Position numbers and translations under genes: made by a program | Source of the DNA: Hydrangea macrophylla | Taxonomy: Eukaryota; Streptophyta; Magnoliopsida; Cornales; Hydrangeaceae | DNA: 64,000 nucleotides | Assembly: GCA_033977485.1 (NCBI GenBank) | Contig: CM066989.1 | Location: 36,750,595-36,814,594 of the forward strand | Direction of reading: 5' to 3' | The notes under the pieces: model-generated | What the model was told of the DNA's origin: nothing | The model's database searches: none | Seen by the model: the letters and a program-made list of their open reading frames with translations, nothing else | In this document: in pieces, positions 57,131 to 64,000 of the stretch | How the letters are laid out: every line of letters begins with the position of its first letter | How positions within the stretch are numbered: the stretch's first letter is position 1

Positions 57131-57451
57131 CAGTCGACTGGACCCTGTATTAATCGACTGGTTTCCGTGTGATTGAGACACTGAAAGTGAATAGTAAGAG
57201 TAGCAGTCGACTGGACCCTTTATCAGTCGACTGAACACTGTTGATTTTTTTGCTACTGCTTCTATTAATGGCAAAACCAGTCGACTGTACCATAACTTAG
57301 TCGACTGGACCCCTTTTGAAAACTGATAAATTTTGGTTCTGCATAACACAGTCAACTGGGTTCCCTGATCAGTCGACTGGACCTCTGTTGAGAATTTTAG
57401 GTTTTGGTTTCTGCTAGGTACAGTCGACTGGACCCTAGGCACAGTCGACTG
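57131..57451. repeat. Paired CAGTCGACTG array
   Basis: Ten copies of the palindrome CAGTCGACTG (three with one or two changes) start at 57131, 57151, 57204, 57224, 57278, 57298, 57349, 57370, 57421 and 57442. That is five pairs, 20-21 bases within a pair and 71-74 bases between pairs. The spacers are diverged but alignable ('gacc...tttt...ctgct'). Confidence 0.93.
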
Positions 57452-57688
57452 AACCCATGTTTTCAGAACTGATTCTTTTGGATGTGTTTCCAATTGGCCA
57501 AAACTTTTTATAACTTTGTTTTCAATGGATTTTACAACTCATAGGGTAATGTTTCCTAAAGTTTTAAAATATCCAGGGTTGTTTTAAAGGTCTTTCCGCT
57601 GCGTATAGTTATACGATATTTTGATGAGCCTTGGTGGCGTGCCACGTGTCCTATTTCCACGTGTAGTGGGATGGGTCGTGACATTTAT

Positions 57689-57700
57689 TGGTATCAGAGC
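57689..57700 (+). other. Tekay-2 primer-binding site (tRNA-iMet)
   Basis: TGGTATCAGAGC lies 5 bases after the LTR end; it is complementary to the initiator tRNA-Met 3' end. Confidence 0.9.
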
Positions 57701-57886
57701 TATAGGTAACAAAACTTTGGGAACGTTCGACGACGAGTGGAGTGCTGAGTGAATTGTCACATGTTCTAGATTGCATCCATACATATTAGAGATGTTTTAT
57801 GCATATGTATGTTGTCTTATATACATGATATTGTTATTGTTGTACATGCATAGTGTTTATGCATTGAGAACTACAGGATTGTAATC

Positions 57887-59311
57887 ATGAGTGACGAAGA
57901 GCGAACTCTATCGCCACACACTCGACGTATGAATGAAATGACAGAAATGATGGGGAATATGGGGGATATGATACGGAATATAGCAGAACGATTGCCTCTG
58001 ACACCTCCATTTGGAACACCACCGTTAACTGTGGTACATCCACCTGAGAATAGGGGTATGAGGTCCATATCCGAACAATTTACAAGGAACAAGCCAACAG
58101 AATTCCATGGTACATCTGATACTACACTCGCAGAACATTGGATCATGGATATGGAGAGGATTTTCCGATCTATTCCGATAAACGACAGGGAGAAAATGGA
58201 AAATGCAAGTGATGTGCTGAAGGGTGAAGCCCAGAACTGGTGGGTAAACGTTTTAGATCAAGGAGCACCAATTACTTGGGAGGGATTCAAGGCGGAATTC
58301 AATCGCTGGTTCTTTCCACGAGCCACCTACAATGCGAAGAAGCGAGAATTTGATAACCTGAAGCAGGGAGATATGACTGTAACCGAATATACTTCCAAGT
58401 ACAACGCTTTGTTGAGATTTGGAAAGGGTTCCGTGCCAGAGGAGGAAGATAGGGAAAGGAAATTCGAAGAGGGTTTATGGGAAAATATTCGTCTAAGGGT
58501 GGAAACCTATGAACATTCGATTGTGGCAGCAGTACAACAAACGGCACTAGTAGCCGAGAGTGGAATGGAAAGGTTGAGGCAGAATCAGCACGGTAAACGA
58601 AGCAACGAGAGTGGGGATAGGAACCAAGGTGGATCTTTCAAGAGGCCGTTTCAAAGAGGCTCTGGTTCTAGTTTCAGTGATTTCAGGAGAACGTCAAGTA
58701 ACATACCGTTGTGTTCACTTTGCAACCGACCACACTCAGGTTGGTGTTTCATGACCAAACCCCAGAATAGGAACCAAGGCGGGGGTAGTACTAATTCAAC
58801 ACCCGACATGAGAGGCAAGTGTTATGATTGTGGAGTGTTTGGGCACCAAGCCAAGGATTGCCCGAGGAAGTATTCTCAACAAGGAGCTAGTTCTATGGCT
58901 TCCAGTTGGTCAAAGCCTAGACAATCCAATGACGGGGGACAAAGGACTGAACAACGTCAAGGAAGAGCATATCAGATGAACCCAGGAGATATGACTGCTT
59001 CAGAGACAGTAGTCTCAGGTATGGTGCTTGTATGTTCACACTTAGCACGCATACTTGTCGACTCGGGATCTACACATTCATTTGTATCGCATGCCCTTGT
59101 TGAACATTTGATTGTTGAATCGGCACCGTTAGGATATGAATTGTCTATTGTTGTGCCACTTAGTAAATCAATAATGACGTCTACTATATATAAGAACTGT
59201 GCAATCAAACTAGGCGAGAAGTTCATGACCATAGACCTTATATCGATTGTAGTGAATCATTTCGATGTGATATTGGGGATGGATTGGTTAGCCCTAACCA
59301 AGCCAACATAG
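57887..59311 (+). pseudogene. Tekay-2 gag-protease
   Basis: The ATG at 57887 (MSDEERTLSPHTRRMNEM) opens 474 codons. The gag domain is at about residues 80-200 (FHGTSDTTLAEHWIMDME ... WEGFKAEFNRWFFP). One zinc knuckle (CYDCGVFGHQAKDC, about residue 320) and the protease with an intact ILVDSGSTHSFV site (about residue 400) follow. The frame leaves the true course after VILGMDWL by a one-base shift near 59292 and stops at 59311. Up to that point it could be translated. Confidence 0.88.
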
Positions 59312-60765
59312 ACTGTAAATGGAAGGAGGTTAATTTTCGATCACCGGCGCATGGAAACTTTTGTTTTCAAGGGAGTGGGGTTATACCGCCGCCGTATTTG
59401 ATTTCAGCTATCCGAGCGGGAAGGTTATTGAAAAAAGGATGTCAGGGATTTCTATGTTCAGTGACTGATGTCTCAGTGACCGAATTAAAAGTAGAAGACA
59501 TTCCGATAGTGCGAGAATATCCCGATGTATTTCCTGATGACTTACCAGATGTTCTTATTGAGAGAGATGTCGAGTTCACTATTGAGGTTATGCCAGCCTT
59601 AAAACCCGTATCAAAGGCACCGTATAGAATGGCACCTGTAGAATTGAAAGAGTTGAAAATCCAATTACAAGAGCTACTTGACAAGGGTTTCATCCGACCA
59701 AGTGTATCGCCGTGGGGAGCTCCAGTGTTGTTTGTAAAGAAGAAAGATGGTTCGATGAGAATGTGTGTGGATTATCGGGAACTGAACAAGTTGACAATCA
59801 AGAACAAGTATCCACTACCGAGAATTGATGACTTATTTGATCAACTTCGTGGGGCTCAAGTATTTTTGAAGATAGATTTGAGATCAGGATACCATCAGTT
59901 GAAAGTGAAGGCTGAAGATGTTGAGAAAACAGCTATCAGAACGGGTTATGGACACTATGAGTTCTTAGTTATGCCATTTGGAGTTACCAATGCACTAGCT
60001 GCGTTCATGGATCTTATTAACCGAGTCTGTAAGGACTATTTGGATGATTTTGTGATAGTGTTCATCGACGATATCCTTGTTTATTCGCCAAGTGAGATAA
60101 CACACGAGAATCATTTGAGATTGATACTTCAGAGATTGCAAGAGAAATAATTATTTGGTAAATTCAAGAAATGTGAATTTTGGTTGTCTAGTATTACTTT
60201 TCTTAGTCACATAATTGACAAGAATGGAGTATCAGTTGATCCTCACAAAGTAGAAGCTGTATCTAATTGGCAGAGGCCGACTTCCGTATCTGAAATTCGA
60301 AGTTTCTTGGGATTAGCGGGATACTACCGCCATTTTATTGAACATTTCTCGAAGATTTCATTGCCGATGACAAAGTTAATGAGAAAGGGTGTTATCTTTG
60401 AATGGAGTCAAGAATGTGAAGACAGTTTTCAAGAATTGAAAGCACGACTAACGAGAGCACCTATTCTGACAATACCATCCGGAACCGAGGGGTTTGTGAT
60501 CTATAGTGATGCGTCGCATCAAGGGTTGGGATGCGTGTTGATGCAAGGTGGTAAAGTGATTGCTTATGCTTCTAGACAGTTGAAGACACATGAGATTAAT
60601 TATCCGACTCACGATCTCGAATTAGCCGCGGTAATTCATGCTTTGAAATTTTGGAGACACTACTTGTACGGAGAAAAGTGCGAGATATTCACGGATCACA
60701 AGAGTTTGAAATACATTTTCACCCAACGGGACCTGAATATGAGACAGCGAAGATGGTTGGAATAG
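59293..60765 (+). pseudogene. Tekay-2 reverse transcriptase/RNase H
   Basis: It continues gag-pol in the next frame ([16 protein letters not shown]). The RT has [36 protein letters not shown] and the catalytic [13 protein letters not shown] at 60148 interrupts it, then [17 protein letters not shown] and RNase H ([30 protein letters not shown]). A TAG at 60763 ends this part. The catalytic residues are intact but the two stops prevent a full enzyme. Confidence 0.9.
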
Positions 60766-61206
60766 ATGAAGGATTACGATCTTTCGATTGAGTACCATCC
60801 GGGAAAGGCGAATATAGTAGCCGATGCATTAAGCCGGAAGACGCCAAGGAATTTAGCCGACGAGCTAACACAACAAAAGGAATTGGTAAAAGAAATGGAA
60901 CGTTTGGACTTGGATGTGATTCTAGAGATTAGTGGTGGCTTAACGATGGCGATTGTAGCACACCCCAATATTATTGATGAAATCAAGAAAGAACAGTTTT
61001 ACGATGTTTACTTATGCAAAATGAGAGACGAGATACCTTTGGGAAAGCAACCTGGTTTGGTATTAGAACAAGGAATTCTGAAGTTGGAGAACCGATTATG
61101 TGTACCGAATGTGAAAGACCTGAAGGAACGACTTTTGGAGGAAGCTCATAGTACGAAATATTCAATGCACCCGGGAAGTAATAAGATGTACAAAAACTTG
61201 AGATAA
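60766..61206 (+). pseudogene. Tekay-2 RNase H end and integrase zinc finger start
   Basis: It has the same frame as before. YHPGKANIVADALSRK ends RNase H; the His half of the integrase zinc finger (HSTKYSMHPGSNKMYKNLR) follows up to a TAA at 61204. Confidence 0.87.
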
Positions 61207-62385
61207 AACTTCTGGTGGAAGGGTATGAAGCGTGAAGTCGCTAAGTTTGTATCTGAATGTTCGGCATGTCAACAGGTCAAAGCAGATAAACAAGTACCTG
61301 CGGGATTATTACAACCTTTACCTGTGTCGGAATGGAAGTGGGACGAGATCATGATGGACTTTGTACCTGGATTTCTGCGATCGCGTAGCAAGAATGACAA
61401 GATTTGGGTTATAGTCGACCAATTAACCAAATCAGCTCATTTTCTACCAATTAAGACTACTAAGCCGTCCAAATTAGCGGAATTGTATGTGAAAGAGATT
61501 GTAAGACTACATGGGGTACCATCGGTGATTATATCTGATCGTGATAGTAGTTTTACGTTAAGGTTTTGGGGAAGTTTACAAATATACGAAATTGAGTTTC
61601 AGTACTGCATTTCATCCTCAGACCGACGGACAGTCACAGCGTATGATTCAGACCTTGGAAGATATGTTGAGATTGTGTGTCTTAGACTTTGGGAATGATT
61701 GGGAGCACCACTTGCCGTTAATTGAATTTGCTTATAATAATGGATTCCAGTTAAGTATCGGAATGGCACCGTATGAAGCTTTGTATGGGCGTAAATGTCG
61801 ATCACCGGTTTGTTGGACCGAGGTGGGAGAAAGAAAGTTGTTAGGACCTGAGTTAATACAGGTGACTACTGAGAAGGTGAAGTTGATTCAAGAGCGACTC
61901 AAGGTAGCTCAGAGTCGATATAAGAGTTATGCAGACTCGAAACGACGACCGATGAATTTTGAAGTTGGAAATTTTGTATATTTGCGAGTATCGCCTTCGA
62001 AAGGCATTGTACGATTTGGAAAGAGGGGAAAGCTCAATCCAAGATTCATAGGACCTTTTGAGATTCTAGAGAGAGTAGGGCCGGTGGCTTACCGATTGGC
62101 TTTATCATCAGAAATGGAACATGTGCACAACGTGTTTCACGTGTCTATGTTGAGATATTGTATGACTGATATGAGTAAGATCATTGTACCTGAATCGCTG
62201 CAAATTCAAGGAGACTTGACTTATGTGGAACAACCGATAGAGATTCTAGATCGAAAGGAACAAGTCTTAAGAACTAAGACGATTCCGATGGTAAAAGTAT
62301 TATGGCGTAGTCACACGGTGGAGAGGCTACATGGGAAAGTGAGGAAGACATGAAGAATGAGTATCCGTACTTATTCGACGCATGA
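61207..62385 (+). pseudogene. Tekay-2 integrase core and tail
   Basis: It starts [25 protein letters not shown] (Cys half of the zinc finger), then a core with Asp in MMDFVPG and Asp in [10 protein letters not shown] one-base frameshift near 61585 is followed by [19 protein letters not shown], where the catalytic Glu expected in GQSER is Gln. The GPFEILERVGPVAYRLAL module and, after another shift near 62325, the EATWESEEDMK tail complete it, ending at a TGA at 62383. The Glu-to-Gln change alone would abolish strand transfer. Confidence 0.88.
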
Positions 62386-62413
62386 GGTAAAGTTTGGGGA
62401 CAAACTTCCTTTT

Positions 62414-62426
62414 TGGAGGGGAGAAT
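62414..62426 (+). other. Tekay-2 polypurine tract
   Basis: GGAGGGGAGAAT directly precedes the 3' LTR start TGTCACACC. Confidence 0.85.
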
Positions 62427-64000
62427 TGTCACACCCGTTCCAGAAATTTATGATTCTGAAAATGCATCATTTGAGATTTTGAAATTATTAATGTTATTAA
62501 TAATTTGAGTTGAGGTTGACTGTGAGTCAACGGTAAGGTGTCAGTGAGGACACGGGAACATGGTAGTTCATATGGCATGAGCATGAGTAAATGGCATTTA
62601 TATGATTGAAATGTTATTTGACTTATATGGTATTTTGTGAATAGTGAATTATACCTGTGTAGTATAATTTCTGGTATTTTCGGTATTGTTTGTTAACATT
62701 TTGAGAACTGTGGTGAGAACGTGAGTGTCACTGTAAATAAAAAGTAGGTTGTGTAGAGATTCCACATAATATAGTTTTCGGACGTTATTTTTGGACCAAA
62801 ACGAAACCTAGTCGAAAACTTTTGAAATTTATAGTTTTCACTCGTAAAGTTATAAAATGGACGTGTGCGAAGTTTTATGGGTTAATTAGAAGTTTGAGAA
62901 ACTTGCGGGGAGGTAAACGTAATTTCCAGAACGTTTGTCTATATATAGAAGTGGATGAGATTTCATTCTCATCCAAACTTTCAAAATATCTAGAGAGATG
63001 AGAGAGAAGGGAGATTGGAGCCAACGGGCTTTGCGACGCCGATCGACGACCGTTCGTCCGTCAGATTTTCTCCAGATTTTAGATTTAAACTCGTGAAGGT
63101 AAGATCTACGTTTTGATACTTCTTAGGCCGTGTTTGGCCAATTTTTGTAAAAATCTTAATTCTAGACTTTTGGGAAAAACAGGTATAAACTTGTAGAAAT
63201 TTTCTCAAATTCGAAATCCGACGATTAATTAGCCTCCTAGTCGATCTTTCAAAGTTTGGGGGAAATCGCACGAGGTATGAAGTTCTAACTTGTGAAATAT
63301 AGAGAAATACATGTTTTATATTTCGACGACAAAATTGAGATCCGGGCAAAATCCATGTGTTATTTATAGGCCCGTTAATTATGCACGCGCTAAATTGTGA
63401 AAAGCATGTCTAAATTTACGCGAGCACGTTGAGTTGTCGATGTGGGTCAAAGGGGGGGTCTTATACAAATTCATGCCAGAGTAAGCTTCTCGTTGTTTGA
63501 GAATTTTAGTAGCAACGGCTATTGTGCATGGTTTAAGGCTTGGACTTGCCATGGCACTTGTGGGGATGTAATGATTGTAGGCTTGGACTTGCCATTGACA
63601 TCGCGGTCTAAGGCTTGGACTTGCCGTTACCGGATGAAGGCGTATTTTTCTCCCTAGAGACTATTGATATGATTTATGAGATTAAAGCATGTTTATCATA
63701 CATTGCATATGTTAGAACTTGTACGCTCAGCATATAGCTGAGCAGTGGAGATGTTCTCCATTGCAGGTAAGAAGAAAGACAAGAAGAAGCGTGATGAGTG
63801 AGGCCGTTAAAGAACGCCGGGGGAATCACTTGTTTATGTTTTGTTTCTATTTCCTAAGCTGTGTTAGGATTTGGTAAATTGTAGAACGGTGTAATAGTAT
63901 CATGGATTAGTTCCGTAGTATGGAAATCTTGTAATTGAATTCCCGCAGTTGTGTTTTAAAACGTTGCAATTCAGTTGGTTGTGATTGTTGTTGGTGTGGA
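62427..64000 (+). repeat. Tekay-2 3' LTR (cut by window edge)
   Basis: 1574 bases matching 55512-57083. It ends just before the palindrome array would begin, so whether that array is conserved in this LTR cannot be told here. Confidence 0.92.

Larger units (their letters stand above)
55512..57683 (+). repeat. Tekay-2 5' LTR (2172 bp)
   Basis: It starts TGTCACACCCG and ends GTCGTGACA. 55512-57083 matches 62427-64000 with few differences. It contains a TATA box, an inverted 'gatgagatttcattctcatc' just after it, a paired palindrome array and two G-boxes (CACGTG at 57643 and 57658, 15 bases apart) near its end. Confidence 0.92.
55512..64000 (+). mobile_element. Tekay/Del-like Ty3 retrotransposon (Tekay-2), right end cut
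   Basis: 5' LTR 55512-57683, tRNA-iMet primer site, gag, pol, polypurine tract, and 3' LTR from 62427 running off the window. The polyprotein order, zinc knuckle, and integrase tail (ESEEDMKNEYPYLF in a shifted frame) fit Tekay/Del. It is distinct from Tekay-1 in LTR length (2.17 kb) and sequence. The left 5 bases TACTT would be the target duplication; the partner is outside the window. Confidence 0.92.

Overview
This window is nuclear DNA of a flowering plant, most likely a eudicot. The evidence is plant-specific DC1 (Cys/His-rich C1-like) genes with introns, an exon of a plant UDP-xylose synthase, plant LTR-retrotransposon lineages with their usual primer sites, an endogenous plant pararetrovirus, and many plant-type MITEs. 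I do not name a species.

Host genes are few. A DC1-domain gene lies at the left edge (minus strand; exon 1 at 1552-2979, exon 2 at 664-1161), probably continuing past base 1. A decayed DC1 scrap sits at 6018-6130. A second DC1 copy (22868-25740) is a frameshifted, 5'-truncated pseudogene that keeps its coiled-coil last exon. A one-exon relic of a UXS gene is at 35640-35717.

The rest is mobile DNA, much of it nested. 3.6-7.2 kb: Tourist-, hAT- and Stowaway-type MITEs. 7.2-9.96 kb: a broken endogenous pararetrovirus with a small Mutator-like MITE inside its reverse transcriptase. 10258-22818: a complete Tekay/Del-like Ty3 element on the minus strand with 3.26-kb LTRs, a GAAAC target duplication, an initiator-tRNA-Met primer site and an extra acidic ORF before gag. 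26046-29910: the 5' end of an Ogre/Tat-like element (3.24-kb LTR, tRNA-Arg primer site). It lies inside a Tork/Tnt1-like copia pol gene (29911-35225), which is also split by a 3.3-kb solo LTR (31063-34361, GGGTG duplication). 38283-51669: an Athila element on the minus strand (1.5-kb LTRs, tRNA-Asp primer site, env-position ORF). 52315-52944: a hAT element with 8-bp duplication. 55512-64000: a second Tekay/Del-like element on the plus strand, cut by the right edge.

None of the retroelement polyproteins is intact; many stops are C-to-T type changes, as expected of old methylated copies. The most unusual signal lies in the LTRs. Three different families carry tandem arrays of short motifs arranged as regularly spaced PAIRS: GAACACGTCATGCC at alternating 40/57-58 bp, CGATCGATCG at 19/25 bp, and CAGTCGACTG at 20-21 bp within 71-74 bp periods. 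A fourth LTR has a TTGGTCAAAC-type repeat (W-box core TTGACC on the sense strand) every 10-11 bp. All positions were counted by eye.
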